Origin: Sphingobacterium endophyticum
GTDB lineage: Bacteria > Bacteroidota > Bacteroidia > Sphingobacteriales > Sphingobacteriaceae
Reading direction: 5' to 3'
Length of the DNA stretch: 64,000 nt
Assembly: GCF_009733535.1 (NCBI RefSeq)
Contig: NZ_SMMI01000015.1
Span: 1-64,000 of the forward strand
Below are positions 53,272 to 62,403 of the stretch, piece after piece; the first letter of the stretch is position 1; each line of letters begins with the position of its first letter. The notes below the pieces were generated by a model. It worked only from the letters and a program-made list of their open reading frames with translations. It ran no database searches and was not told the DNA's origin. The translations under genes were made by a program, and so were the position numbers.

Positions 53272-53810
53272 AAGAGGTCTTTTACTGCCATAATTGAGCT
53301 TTCCAGTAATTGGCGGACATCTAATCCTTTGCTGTGATTCAAATAGAAATAAACTACAGCCAAAACCAATAGAGTGATTAAGAAGCGTTTGAATTTGTAG
53401 GCTATATAAAGGATAAGCAGCGGAATAATAATTAAAAGAATCCCACTGATTTTATAAGGAGTAATTCCCTTATCGGTCATTCTTAGGAAAAAAAGTTTTC
53501 CGATATCTGATCCTGCAAATTTATGTTTAAAGAATACGAAAGTTGAAGATTCAATGGGGTTGTTTGTCACAGCCACACCATCACTAAATTTTAATTCCTG
53601 TTGAAACCCATTGATGGTAAAAGCATAGTTTCCATTTACGGTATTGTCTGTTTTTTCTGCGGTATCAATGGCAATGATAGCCAATTTACCGTTCTGAGAA
53701 AGATTTTCCTTAACCGTAAAGTCCTTAATAATTGCGTTTTGAGCAATGGAAAGATTGGGCATCAAGTACAAGATACTAAGGCATATATAGAGAATCCATC
53801 TGTTTTTCAT
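53268..53810 (-). CDS. Exported/membrane protein of unknown function
   Basis: 180 residues from MKNRWILYICLSILYLMPNL; an earlier frame to 53933 would read into the serS promoter. A signal peptide (about 1-22), an Ig-like or beta-sandwich-looking soluble domain of about 100 residues (FTVKENLSQNGKLAIIAIDTAE...), then two membrane helices (ISGILLIIIPLLILYIAYKF and FLITLLVLAVVYFYL) and a short tail. No family recognised. The domain-out, two-helix layout recalls small envelope proteins near Tam/Bam genes, but the only contextual link is its convergence with tamL. Confidence 0.6.
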   Translation of the reverse strand: MKNRWILYICLSILYLMPNLSIAQNAIIKDFTVKENLSQNGKLAIIAIDTAEKTDNTVNGNYAFTINGFQQELKFSDGVAVTNNPIESSTFVFFKHKFAGSDIGKLFFLRMTDKGITPYKISGILLIIIPLLILYIAYKFKRFLITLLVLAVVYFYLNHSKGLDVRQLLESSIMAVKDLF

Positions 53811-53888
53811 GATGCAATGATACAAAATTGCAAGGATTCTAGGAATGGATAAGGATAAATTCAAGTTTATTAATTGCAGAGGTCTTCT

Positions 53889-53896
53889 TATCTTTG
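53889..53896 (+). promoter_or_regulatory. Possible -7 element of serS
   Basis: TATCTTTG fits TAnnTTTG and lies 29 bases before the serS ATG. The -33 part is not clear. Confidence 0.35.
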
Positions 53897-53924
53897 CAAC
53901 ATTATAAATAAAAAGCATAATTAT

Positions 53925-55196
53925 ATGTTGCAATTAAATTACATCCGTGAAAATCGGGACCATGTAGTTGAAAGACTAGGAGTTAAGAATTTCAACGAAG
54001 TAGAATTGGTCGATCAGATCATTGCTTTAGATGAACAACGTCGCAAAACACAAAATCAATCTGACTCTATTGCAGCTGAGGCAAATTCGTCCGCTAAGCA
54101 AATTGGAGACTTGATGCGTCAAGGAAAGAAAGAGGAAGCTGAAGCAATTAAATCGCGATCTGCATCATATAAGGAGCAAATAAAGGAACTTACCGACTCA
54201 TTAGATAAGATAGAGAAGGAATTGCATGATAAATTGATTCAATTGCCAAACCTACCTTATAAATTGGTTCCAAGTGGAGTTGCAGCAGAAGATAATGAGG
54301 TGGTTCTTGAAAATGGATCAGTTCCTCAATTGCCTGCCGGCGCAATGCCTCACTGGGAATTAGCAGCAAAATATGACATCATTGATTTTGAACTAGGTAC
54401 CAAAATTACAGGTGCTGGTTTTCCTGTTTACAAAGGTAAAGGGGCTCGTTTACAACGTGGCTTGATAAACTTTTTCCTAGATGAAGCAGCAAAGATGGGT
54501 TATCGTGAGGTACAGGTTCCTATTGTAGTTAATGAAGATTCAGCATATGCTACTGGTCAGCTACCTGATAAAGAAGGACAGATGTATCATGTTGTTAATG
54601 ATGATTTTTACTTAATTCCAACAGCGGAAGTTCCTATTACAAATATATATCGTGATACGATTGTTAAAAGTGAGGATTTTCCAATTAAGCATTGTGGATA
54701 TACGCCATGTTTCCGTAGGGAGGCAGGTTCTTATGGAGCGCATGTCCGTGGATTGAACAGGTTGCATCAATTTGATAAAGTTGAATTGGTACAGATTGTA
54801 AATCCTGAGAAATCTTACGAAACCCTAGAGGAAATGAGCAGTTATGTTCAATCGTTATTACAGAAATTGGGATTGCCATATCGTGTATTACGTCTTTGTG
54901 GCGGGGATATGAGTTTTACTTCCGCTATGACTTATGATATGGAAACTTATTCTGCAGCACAAGAGCGTTGGTTAGAAGTTTCATCGGTTTCAAATTTTGA
55001 AACATATCAAGCGAATCGACTGAAAGTTCGTTTTAAAGGTGAAGATGGCAAAACTCAATTAGCACATACACTAAATGGTTCAGCATTAGCTTTACCTAGA
55101 ATTGTGGCTACACTATTAGAAAATAATCAGACTGAAAAGGGAATTAAAATACCAGAAGTCTTAGTTCCATATGTCGGTTTCGAATATATCGACTAA
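53925..55196 (+). CDS. serS: Seryl-tRNA synthetase
   Basis: 423 residues from MLQLNYIRENRDHVVERLGV; an upstream in-frame ATG at 53874 overlaps the predicted promoter. The N-terminal long antiparallel coiled-coil (about 30-110) grips tRNA-Ser. The class II core shows motif 2 in FRREAGSYGAHVRGLNRLHQFDK, preceded by TAEVPITNIYRD, and motif 3 in HTLNGSALALPRIV. It charges tRNA-Ser and tRNA-Sec with serine. Single gene ended by a terminator. Confidence 0.97.
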   Translation: MLQLNYIRENRDHVVERLGVKNFNEVELVDQIIALDEQRRKTQNQSDSIAAEANSSAKQIGDLMRQGKKEEAEAIKSRSASYKEQIKELTDSLDKIEKELHDKLIQLPNLPYKLVPSGVAAEDNEVVLENGSVPQLPAGAMPHWELAAKYDIIDFELGTKITGAGFPVYKGKGARLQRGLINFFLDEAAKMGYREVQVPIVVNEDSAYATGQLPDKEGQMYHVVNDDFYLIPTAEVPITNIYRDTIVKSEDFPIKHCGYTPCFRREAGSYGAHVRGLNRLHQFDKVELVQIVNPEKSYETLEEMSSYVQSLLQKLGLPYRVLRLCGGDMSFTSAMTYDMETYSAAQERWLEVSSVSNFETYQANRLKVRFKGEDGKTQLAHTLNGSALALPRIVATLLENNQTEKGIKIPEVLVPYVGFEYID

Positions 55197-55204
55197 AAAA
55201 CAAT

Positions 55205-55242
55205 AAAAAATCCCGATGAAAACTCGGGATTTTTTATTTTAT
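55205..55242. terminator. Bidirectional terminator
   Basis: AAAAAATCCCGATG and CTCGGGATTTTTT form a stem with a short loop between serS (+) and the methyltransferase gene (-). Confidence 0.88.
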
Positions 55243-55273
55243 ATAAAGTTTATTTTTTCGTCTGATTTTGGCT

Positions 55274-56002
55274 TTAAGATTGAGAAATATCGGAAAGATC
55301 ATCTTTCCTCGGTTCCATCCTGACTAAATATTGGTCATTGTCATCTTCGAATAAAATCTGTACTACCCAATTTTCCTCATGGGCAATTTTGATCAACGTT
55401 TTTTGATCTATATAGAGCCAATTAAAGGGCTGACCAAAGTTTCCTTTGTATTCATATTGAAAATTGATTTCTCCAAAATAATGCTCAGGTCTTGGGATGC
55501 GGTATTCTTCATAGAGATATGAAATGTCAGAACTATCAAAAATTAACTGACCACGATCCGTCATTAAAGATTTGGAATGCTGAAGTAATTTTCGGAAGCC
55601 TTCGATTGTTTCTGCAATTCCGATTCCATTCATTAGAAATAGGAGGGTGTCATATTTTTTATCGGTGAATTGAAAGAAGTCGGCATGAATAATATGTTTA
55701 ACACCTCTTTTCTCCATGATTTTGCATGCAGTTTCTGATATTTCCATGGCATCCACTTCAAAACCTTTCTCCTGTAGGTAAAGAGCGTGTACCCCAGCAC
55801 CGGCTCCTACATCGAGTACTTTTCCGTCGCAGAGAGATAAAGCAATATATTCCAGTTCAGGAATATCATCTTCTTCTCTAAAAAATACTTCGATTGGCAT
55901 CTCTTCGATGTCGCCATAGCTGCTGTGAAGGAGCAAAGGCTCGTTAAGTTTTCCTAATCCATGATAGTCATAAAGAGCTTCTCCGTATACGTCCCTATTC
56001 AT
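55274..56002 (-). CDS. Class I SAM-dependent methyltransferase
   Basis: 242 residues. Motif I is VLDVGAGAGVHALYLQ and post-I is VDAMEISETACKIMEKRGV, with acidic residues that hold the SAM ribose; DTLLFLMNGIGIAE is motif IV-like. The N-terminal 35 residues (YDYHGLGKLNEPLLLHSSYGD) and the C-terminal beta region are specific to this subgroup, whose acceptor I do not know. The start overlaps the end of the nicotinate phosphoribosyltransferase gene by 8 bases, so the two are coupled, but no shared pathway is obvious. Confidence 0.82.
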   Translation of the reverse strand: MNRDVYGEALYDYHGLGKLNEPLLLHSSYGDIEEMPIEVFFREEDDIPELEYIALSLCDGKVLDVGAGAGVHALYLQEKGFEVDAMEISETACKIMEKRGVKHIIHADFFQFTDKKYDTLLFLMNGIGIAETIEGFRKLLQHSKSLMTDRGQLIFDSSDISYLYEEYRIPRPEHYFGEINFQYEYKGNFGQPFNWLYIDQKTLIKIAHEENWVVQILFEDDNDQYLVRMEPRKDDLSDISQS

Positions 56003-57173
56003 TGGTTGGAATATTTAAAAATCGTTTTGCCATTTTAATTTCTTCTGGATCACCAGTATGTTTATTCGGTTCATCGGACAATTTGATGACCGGTGTCCAT
56101 TCACCTTCATCCGGGAACGCCTCGGTCATTTTAATTACGATATTCATTCTGGCTAATCCGACATCGTTTGTAAAATCAGTGCCTATACCGAATGAATGGC
56201 CAATTTTGCCCTGAGAGAAATTAACAATCTTAACTACTTTATCGTAGTCTAGTCCATCAGAGAATATGATTGTTTTATTCAAAGGATTAATTCCTTTGCT
56301 ATTGTAATGATCAATAGTTTTTTGCGCAAACTCAATTGGATCTCCGCTGTCATGCCTAACTCCATCAAATAGTTTGCTCAATTTCTTGTCAAATTGTTTA
56401 AAGAATACTTCGGTAGTATAGGTGTCAGAGAGTGCAATTCCAAGATCGCCACGGTATACGTCGGACCAGTTTTCTAATCCCAAAAGGTTGGCCATTTTGT
56501 AGCCATATTTTGCAGCATGGAACATAAACCATTCATGGGCATGGGTGCCTATAGGTTTGGTATGATATTTCATTGCAAAATGCACGTTGCTTGTTCCAAT
56601 AAAAGTTTTTGAAGGATGGTCTTTTAATGCTTTGATGACTAAATCATGAACGGCATAAGAATGCCTTCTTCGGGTACCAAAATCTGCAATGGTAATATTG
56701 AGCTTATCATATTTATCCATTTTGTCATTGACAATTTTCATGACTTCAGCATCGTCCACCCGCTGTTGGCCAGTCATTTCATAATAAGTTTCGCAGATTA
56801 ATGCCATCAATGGGACTTCCCAAAGAATCGTTCGATACCAATAACCTTCCACTTTTACAGTTAATTCCGATCCATCTTGGGTGATTTTCACCTCATCAGG
56901 GTCATAATGGTAGCCTTGTAGAAAGTCAAAATAAGTGGGGTCGATATATGGGCACGTCTTTGCGAAAAAATTTTTCTCTGCCACCGTTAATTTTAAGTTA
57001 GCCAGTTGATTAACAGCCTCTCTTAATTTTTCAGCAAATCCTTTAGGAAATTTATGCTTTCCGCGGTTAATAAATTGATATCTCGCTTTTGCTTTTGGGA
57101 AAAGTTTTACAACTGCATATTGCATTGTAAACTTATAAAAATCATTGTCTAAAATGGAGGTGAGTTTTGCCAT
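55995..57173 (-). CDS. pncB: Nicotinate phosphoribosyltransferase
   Basis: 392 residues. It makes nicotinate mononucleotide from nicotinate and PRPP with ATP, the first step of NAD salvage. Motifs are LDNDFYKFTMQYAV, the FGTRRRHSY segment carrying the phosphorylated His, GTSNVHFAMKYHTKPIGTHAHEW, DSGDPIEFA, FSDGLD and FGIGTDFTND. Length and order match the PncB family. It heads a two-gene unit with the methyltransferase. Confidence 0.93.
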   Translation of the reverse strand: MAKLTSILDNDFYKFTMQYAVVKLFPKAKARYQFINRGKHKFPKGFAEKLREAVNQLANLKLTVAEKNFFAKTCPYIDPTYFDFLQGYHYDPDEVKITQDGSELTVKVEGYWYRTILWEVPLMALICETYYEMTGQQRVDDAEVMKIVNDKMDKYDKLNITIADFGTRRRHSYAVHDLVIKALKDHPSKTFIGTSNVHFAMKYHTKPIGTHAHEWFMFHAAKYGYKMANLLGLENWSDVYRGDLGIALSDTYTTEVFFKQFDKKLSKLFDGVRHDSGDPIEFAQKTIDHYNSKGINPLNKTIIFSDGLDYDKVVKIVNFSQGKIGHSFGIGTDFTNDVGLARMNIVIKMTEAFPDEGEWTPVIKLSDEPNKHTGDPEEIKMAKRFLNIPTNE

Positions 57174-57255
57174 TCCTTTTTAAAATTTTGCTAGTGCTTT
57201 ATTGAAGTTAACAAAAAGCAGGCACAAAAATGCTTTTTTATATACAACAAAGCAA

Positions 57256-57285
57256 AGGCGGATTGAATATTTTCAACCCGCCTAA
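57256..57285 (-). terminator. Probable terminator after the repeat-rich protein gene
   Basis: AGGCGG-A-TTGAA pairs with TTCAA-C-CCGCCT (loop TATTT). On the minus strand it is followed by T-rich sequence. It lies 30 bases past the stop at 57313. Confidence 0.6.
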
Positions 57286-57312
57286 ACAATTTGTTTCAAC
57301 TAAATATAAATT

Positions 57313-58848
57313 TTATCCTCTATTTCCTCTGCCATTTCCGCGTTCTGAGCGTTGGCTAGACTGAGGTCTTGCTTGACCTCTAGATTCATTTCTTGAACTA
57401 CGTTCAACTGAAGGACGACTTTGACTAGCACCCGAACTGCGAGTTTGGAAAACTCTGTTTTGTTGTTGAGGACGTTGTTGTTCTGCTCTTGGTTGACGTT
57501 GTTGTCTTTGCGGAGCAGATGATCTCTCTTGCCTGCGGTTCATTGATTCGTTTCCAGAGGGTCTTGAACTTCTGTTCATAGACTCATTTCTAGTTGGACG
57601 AGAACTCCTGTTCATCGATTCGTTTCCAGAAGGCCTAGAACTGCGGTTCATTGACTCATTTCTAGTTGGACGAGAACTTCTGTTCATCGATTCGTTTCCA
57701 GAAGGTCTAGAACTGCGGTTCATTGACTCATTTCTAGATGGACGAGAACTTCTGTTCATCGACTCATTTCTAGAAGAACGATCCATTGACACTCGACCTC
57801 TAGATTCAGGTTGACGACCTGTATTGCTGTTCCTATTGGAATTCCCACGATCTACTCTTTCAGTACGTGAGTTTCCACGTGTTGCTTCTCGATTACTTCT
57901 ATTTGAGTTTCCGTTTCCAATATGCATTTCACGTTGACCATTGGCATTACGTGTAATTTTGTAATCGCCATTATTTCTGTCATTGTTGCTGCGACCAGAC
58001 GATCTACCGTTTTCTAAACGGCTTGTAGATTGTCTGTTGTTATTGGAGCGAGAATTACGATTATTATCTATTCTATCGTTGTTTCTTCCATTGCTTCTGC
58101 TGGTAACTGCACGATCATTTCTATTGTTTCTGTCAGGACGATACATAGAAACTGAACTGCGGTTTACACGAGATGCTCCACGTCTATTATCGAAACTTAC
58201 GTTTCTGACATCAACCCTTCTACCAATATGTCTTTCGATATCACGTCGAGCAGGGCCACCATAGTAACGGTTGTTATTTACAATGTAAGTATTGTTAATG
58301 ATTGTCGTATTGTTATAAATATTGCGACGACCATAAGACCAATGTCTGTCCATATAGCGATCATAGATTCGAGTTGTAGGAATAAATACCCACAAATCTA
58401 AAGGTAAACCTATATTCACAGTCACGCTTATACCAGGTCTCATTGGAGCCCAACCGTAATATCCGCCACCTGAGCGCCAGTCTACCCAAGCTGGTCCCCA
58501 TTCATAACCAGGAACCCAAGCCCAACCTCTATGCGGTCTGTGTACCCAACGGCCATAATGAAAAGGTGCCCAACCCCAATCGTAGTTTGATACCCATGTA
58601 TTACCATATTCAGTCATAGTCCAGTATCCGTTTGAACCGTAGGGTCTGAAATCGTCACCTTCGTTAGGATACCATACATCACCATATTCTTCATCACGGT
58701 CCCAATCACCATAAGGGTCAAGTTCTTCGTGAAAAACATCGAAATCAACATCATCATAGCCTTGTGCTGAAGCGGGCTTGATGCTAAACATTCCTATCAT
58801 CATAAATAAGAATGCTGTGAATATTGTGGATGTTTTCAAATTTTTCAT
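57313..58848 (-). CDS. Secreted DUF6600-like protein with low-complexity repeat tail
   Basis: 511 residues with a signal peptide (about 1-28, ending KPASAQ). Residues about 35-165 form a Trp/Tyr/Gly-rich domain (YGDVWYP, YGNTWVSNYDWGWAPFHYGRW, PGYEWGPAWVDWR) like the DUF6600 region found near FecR-type proteins. The rest is disordered, rich in Arg, Ser and Asn. It includes seven NESMNR repeats in 12-residue units alternating between Arg and Gly at one site and Ser and Thr at another. I infer a cell-surface or periplasmic protein that can bind polyanions through its basic tail. It is a single gene with no functional neighbours. Confidence 0.7.
   Translation of the reverse strand: MKNLKTSTIFTAFLFMMIGMFSIKPASAQGYDDVDFDVFHEELDPYGDWDRDEEYGDVWYPNEGDDFRPYGSNGYWTMTEYGNTWVSNYDWGWAPFHYGRWVHRPHRGWAWVPGYEWGPAWVDWRSGGGYYGWAPMRPGISVTVNIGLPLDLWVFIPTTRIYDRYMDRHWSYGRRNIYNNTTIINNTYIVNNNRYYGGPARRDIERHIGRRVDVRNVSFDNRRGASRVNRSSVSMYRPDRNNRNDRAVTSRSNGRNNDRIDNNRNSRSNNNRQSTSRLENGRSSGRSNNDRNNGDYKITRNANGQREMHIGNGNSNRSNREATRGNSRTERVDRGNSNRNSNTGRQPESRGRVSMDRSSRNESMNRSSRPSRNESMNRSSRPSGNESMNRSSRPTRNESMNRSSRPSGNESMNRSSRPTRNESMNRSSRPSGNESMNRRQERSSAPQRQQRQPRAEQQRPQQQNRVFQTRSSGASQSRPSVERSSRNESRGQARPQSSQRSERGNGRGNRG
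57535..57785 (-). repeat. 36-bp tandem repeats inside the coding region
   Basis: About seven 36-bp units encode 12-residue repeats (RNESMNRSSRPS and variants). Alternate units resemble each other more closely (TTTCCAGAAGG versus TTTCTAGTTGG forms), giving a 72-bp higher-order repeat. Copy number is likely to vary between strains. Confidence 0.85.
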
Positions 58849-59004
58849 ATGTCAACAAGTTAAAGTTTACACCATAATTTGTACGTATGACATAACGATT
58901 TAAGAAAAGGTTTAATTGTATAATTATTTTGTCAAACTTTTTCCATAGAACTGATGTTTCTGCTAATAATGGATACTGTTTCCGAATGGATATAAGAATT
59001 TTTG

Positions 59005-59012
59005 TACATTTG
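59005..59012 (+). promoter_or_regulatory. Possible -7 element of the mla operon
   Basis: TACATTTG matches TAnnTTTG 55 bases before the MlaE start; a -33 TTG at the right distance is not clear. Confidence 0.35.
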
Positions 59013-59066
59013 CCTCGAATTATTTCTAAATTTTAAAAAGGAAATATACGTTAATAAAGACTGTTA

Positions 59067-59825
59067 ATGGCTAAGAAAATTGAGACCTTATTACTAGAGT
59101 TTGCGAAGATTCATCGTTTTTTGATGCGTTTTTTTCGTGAAGTGGTAAGTCCCCCATACGAGTTTAAAGAGATCATCAGACAATGTTATGAAATTGGTTG
59201 GAAATCCTTTCCATTAATTAGTTTAACTGGATTTATCGTAGGATTTGTATTTACCAAACAATCAAGACCTTCCTTAGAAGAGTTCGGAGCAGCATCTTGG
59301 CTACCGGCATTAATATCGATAGCTATTGTTCGTGCCCTGGCACCTTTGGTTACGGCATTAATAGCATCGGGTAAGGTAGGTTCTCAAATCGGGGCAGAAC
59401 TTAGTTCTATGAACGTTACTGAACAGATCGATGCCATGGAAGTTTCTGGTACAAATCCATTTAAATTCTTGATTGTTAGTAGAATTATTGCTACAACTAC
59501 AATGATTCCTGTACTTTGTTTTTATGTTGCCGGAATTGGTTTGGCGGGTGGATATTTGAGTATTATTTCAAAGGATCAATTGAGCATTTTGAGCTTTATT
59601 ACGCAAGTATTTGAGGCGATTGCTCCCAAAGATATTTTTGCAATGGTATTTCGTGCCATTGTATTTGGTTTTACCATTGGATTCGTTAGTACCTATGTTG
59701 GATATTATTCTTCTAAAGGTACGGAAGGTGTAGGTAAGGCAGCAAATAGTGCAGTAGTTGCTTCGATGTTTATTGTATTCATTGAAGAGCTATTGATTGT
59801 TCAGGTTCTAGCTTTAATGGGATAA
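59067..59825 (+). CDS. mlaE: MlaE-type ABC transporter permease (phospholipid transport)
   Basis: 252 residues with five or six membrane helices and the MlaE/YrbE signature: an N-terminal amphipathic segment (EIIRQCYEIGWKSFPLI), RALAPLVTALIASGKVGSQIGAELSSMNVTEQIDAMEVSGTNP (the conserved coupling loop), and TYVGYYSSKGTEGVGKAANSAVV. It is the membrane core of the MlaFED complex moving phospholipids between inner and outer membranes. The operon order E-F-D follows with gaps of 5 and 8 bases. Confidence 0.92.
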   Translation: MAKKIETLLLEFAKIHRFLMRFFREVVSPPYEFKEIIRQCYEIGWKSFPLISLTGFIVGFVFTKQSRPSLEEFGAASWLPALISIAIVRALAPLVTALIASGKVGSQIGAELSSMNVTEQIDAMEVSGTNPFKFLIVSRIIATTTMIPVLCFYVAGIGLAGGYLSIISKDQLSILSFITQVFEAIAPKDIFAMVFRAIVFGFTIGFVSTYVGYYSSKGTEGVGKAANSAVVASMFIVFIEELLIVQVLALMG

Positions 59826-59830
59826 TTGAT

Positions 59831-60607
59831 ATGGAACAAAAGAAGCCGGTAAATATTAATTATGACGACATCGTAATCGATGTTGAAGGAGTGAGTAAGT
59901 CATTTGGTGACTTACATGTGCTTCGTAATGTTGACCTGGATTTATATAATGGCGAGAACTTAGTGGTTTTGGGTAGGTCTGGTACAGGTAAATCTGTACT
60001 GATTAAATTGATCTCAGGACTACTTAAGCCTGATTCTGGAAATATTACAGTCTTGGGTGAAGTTGTTAACCAATTAAATGAGAAGGAACTTCGTGCCCTG
60101 CGTTTAAAGATTGGTTTTTCATTTCAAAACAGTGCATTGTACGATAGTATGACGGTCCGTGAAAATCTTGAGTTTCCATTAGTTCGAAACAAGAGAAACC
60201 TGACTAGGGTAGAGATTAACCATGAGGTTGAAGATGTTTTGGATGGTGTAGGGTTGTTGAGAACAATCAACCAGATGCCCTCAGAACTTTCAGGAGGTCA
60301 GAGGAAAAGGATTGGTATTGCCCGGACATTGATTCTAAGACCGGACATTATGATGTACGACGAACCGACTGCAGGACTGGATCCTATTACTTGTTTGGAT
60401 ATTAATAGCTTGATCAATGAAGTTCAAGAAAGATATCAGACATCATCTATTATCATTACCCATGATTTAGCCTGTGCAAAAATGGTTGGAGATCGGGTAG
60501 CGATGCTATTGGATGGTAAGTTTGAAAGAGTGGGTAAATTCTCGGAAATCTTTGATACAGAAGATACGAGAGTGAAGCCTTTTTATGATTATAATTTTAT
60601 AGTTTAA
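59831..60607 (+). CDS. mlaF: MlaF-type ABC transporter ATPase (phospholipid transport)
   Basis: 258 residues. Walker A GRSGTGKSV, Q-loop FSFQNSALYDSM, signature LSGGQRKRIGIART, Walker B IMMYDEPTAGLDP and the switch His in ITHDLA are all intact. FQNSALYDSMTVRENLEFPL is typical of MlaF/MkL ATPases. It drives the MlaE permease encoded just upstream. Confidence 0.93.
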   Translation: MEQKKPVNINYDDIVIDVEGVSKSFGDLHVLRNVDLDLYNGENLVVLGRSGTGKSVLIKLISGLLKPDSGNITVLGEVVNQLNEKELRALRLKIGFSFQNSALYDSMTVRENLEFPLVRNKRNLTRVEINHEVEDVLDGVGLLRTINQMPSELSGGQRKRIGIARTLILRPDIMMYDEPTAGLDPITCLDINSLINEVQERYQTSSIIITHDLACAKMVGDRVAMLLDGKFERVGKFSEIFDTEDTRVKPFYDYNFIV

Positions 60608-60615
60608 CGAGATAT

Positions 60616-61608
60616 ATGGCAGCATCAGAAAGAAAACGATCGATAATAGTTGGATTGTTTACCTTCATCGGATTAATCATCTTGGTTGCAGGGATTTTAG
60701 TAATTGGAACACAGCAGAACAAATTTTCGAAAAACCTAACCGTAACGACTTATTTTAAGGATGTGAAAGGATTAAAGGTTGGAAATAATGTTTGGTTTTC
60801 AGGGGTTAAGGTTGGGATTATCAAAGAAATTGGATTTGAGAGCGTTGAGAATGTTCGCGTAATCATGAATGTTGAAGAGAAATCCAGCAAGTTCATTCGC
60901 AAAGACGTTATTGCCACTTTAAGTTCAGATGGATTAATTGGTAATGCAATCATTAGTTTGGTTGGAGGTACTGAATCGTTTCCACAAATTAAGGATGGAG
61001 ATGAGATTAAATCTGGGGTATCTGGAGGTATGGACGCTATGTTAGCGACCCTACAGGTCAACAATGAAAACCTAGTTGAGATTACGAAGAATTTTGCTGC
61101 ATTATCCAAAAACCTATTGGAAGGTAAGGGTGCGGTTGGAGCGATGATGACGGATGAAACCATTGCTAATAATTTAAAGCAATCTGTTTCCTCTTTAAAT
61201 GGTACAATGACTCAGGCGAATCAAGCTGTAAATAATTTGGTAACATTAACAAATAAATTAAACAGTAATCAAGGTTTAATTCATGAGTTATCAACGGATA
61301 CAGCTGTTTTTGCGAGCTTAAGAGAATCTGCAGCACAGTTGCAAGGAGTAACTCAAACGGCTTCTGCATTGATGTCAAATCTTAATCAAACAACTGAAAG
61401 GCTGAATGACAAAGACAATGCAATTGGTGTTTTGACAAATGATCCTGAAGCTGCAAATGAAATAAAGCAGATTCTTAAAAATTTAAACTTGAGCACTGAG
61501 AAGCTGGATCAAAATATGGAGGCTTTGCAGAGTAACTTTTTATTAAGAGGATTCTTTAAGAAAAAAGCTAAGGAAGAGGCAGAAGCTGCAAAGGATTCTA
61601 TCAACTAA
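60616..61608 (+). CDS. mlaD: MCE-domain protein, MlaD-type lipid-binding subunit
   Basis: 330 residues. One N-terminal membrane helix (SIIVGLFTFIGLIILVAGILVIGT) anchors a periplasmic MCE domain (about 38-125: TVTTYFKDVKGLKVGNNVWFSGVKVGII; GLIGNAIISLVGG). A long helical region (about 140-315) with coiled-coil character follows, longer than E. coli MlaD and like the helical extensions of other MCE proteins. It forms the ring that hands lipids to or from MlaE. No MlaA, MlaB or MlaC gene is adjacent, which is usual for Bacteroidota. Confidence 0.92.
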   Translation: MAASERKRSIIVGLFTFIGLIILVAGILVIGTQQNKFSKNLTVTTYFKDVKGLKVGNNVWFSGVKVGIIKEIGFESVENVRVIMNVEEKSSKFIRKDVIATLSSDGLIGNAIISLVGGTESFPQIKDGDEIKSGVSGGMDAMLATLQVNNENLVEITKNFAALSKNLLEGKGAVGAMMTDETIANNLKQSVSSLNGTMTQANQAVNNLVTLTNKLNSNQGLIHELSTDTAVFASLRESAAQLQGVTQTASALMSNLNQTTERLNDKDNAIGVLTNDPEAANEIKQILKNLNLSTEKLDQNMEALQSNFLLRGFFKKKAKEEAEAAKDSIN

Positions 61609-61632
61609 ATTGAATAATCTTTTAAAATAATA

Positions 61633-61663
61633 TGAAGCGTCTGCTAAGGACGCTTTTTTTATA
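61633..61663 (+). terminator. Terminator of the mla operon
   Basis: AAGCGTC and GACGCTT form a stem around TGCTAAG, followed by a T run, 25 bases after the mlaD stop. Confidence 0.85.
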
Positions 61664-61669
61664 ATTGAT

Positions 61670-62371
61670 ATGAGTATTACAGACCAAGATGTCCTTTACG
61701 AGGACAATCATTTTATAGCAATCAATAAGCGTGGTGGCGATATCGTGCAAGTGGATGTTTCGGGAGACCTCTCCATGGAAGATATGGTAAAGGAATACTT
61801 GGCTAAGAAATATAACAAGCCAAACGCTGCATTTCTAGGAGTTATCCACCGCTTGGATAGGCCGGTAAGTGGAATGATATTATTTGCAAAAACTAGCAAA
61901 GGATTAGACCGTATGAACCGATTGTTCCATGATCGTAAAGTACAGAAAACATATTTGGCGTTAGTAAGGGAAAAACCTCCTCAATCAAAAGGTACATTAA
62001 AGAACTGGTTGCTTCGCGACAGAAAGAAAATGATTACTAAAGCATATGACCGTGAAGTGAAGAATGGAAGTTTTGCGGAGTTGACTTATGAAGTAGTAGG
62101 ACAATTAGAAGGTTATTATCTTTTGAAAGTAAACCCAGTGACTGGGAGAACGCATCAGATCCGAAGCCAATTAGCTTTTATGGGTTGTCCAATAGTAGGT
62201 GACAATAAATATGGTTATCAGCGTGGAAGCCACAGAAGGACTATTTGTCTGCATTCGAGGTCACTAAGTTTTGTCCATCCAATTAAAGAAGAAGATATGA
62301 TCATTAAAGCTCCTTTGCCAGAAGATGGGTTTTGGGAGAAATTTAATGTGTTGCTAAAAGGAAACATATAA
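61670..62371 (+). CDS. RluA-family pseudouridine synthase
   Basis: 233 residues. It isomerises specific uridines in rRNA or tRNA. GVIHRLDRPVSGMILFAKT holds the HRLD motif with the catalytic Asp. VNPVTGRTHQIRSQLAFMG and NKYGYQRGSHRRTICLHSRSLSFVHP are the conserved C-terminal segments. There is no N-terminal S4 domain, so it is the short RluA type; the target site cannot be told. It starts at the ATG just after the mla terminator. Confidence 0.9.
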   Translation: MSITDQDVLYEDNHFIAINKRGGDIVQVDVSGDLSMEDMVKEYLAKKYNKPNAAFLGVIHRLDRPVSGMILFAKTSKGLDRMNRLFHDRKVQKTYLALVREKPPQSKGTLKNWLLRDRKKMITKAYDREVKNGSFAELTYEVVGQLEGYYLLKVNPVTGRTHQIRSQLAFMGCPIVGDNKYGYQRGSHRRTICLHSRSLSFVHPIKEEDMIIKAPLPEDGFWEKFNVLLKGNI

Positions 62372-62403
62372 GAAAATTGGTATAATAACGTTAACTTTGC
62401 AAT

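Noticed and set aside
57535..57785. 36-bp repeats as a CRISPR array
   Set aside because: They are contiguous, in frame within a coding region, and translate to a regular protein repeat.
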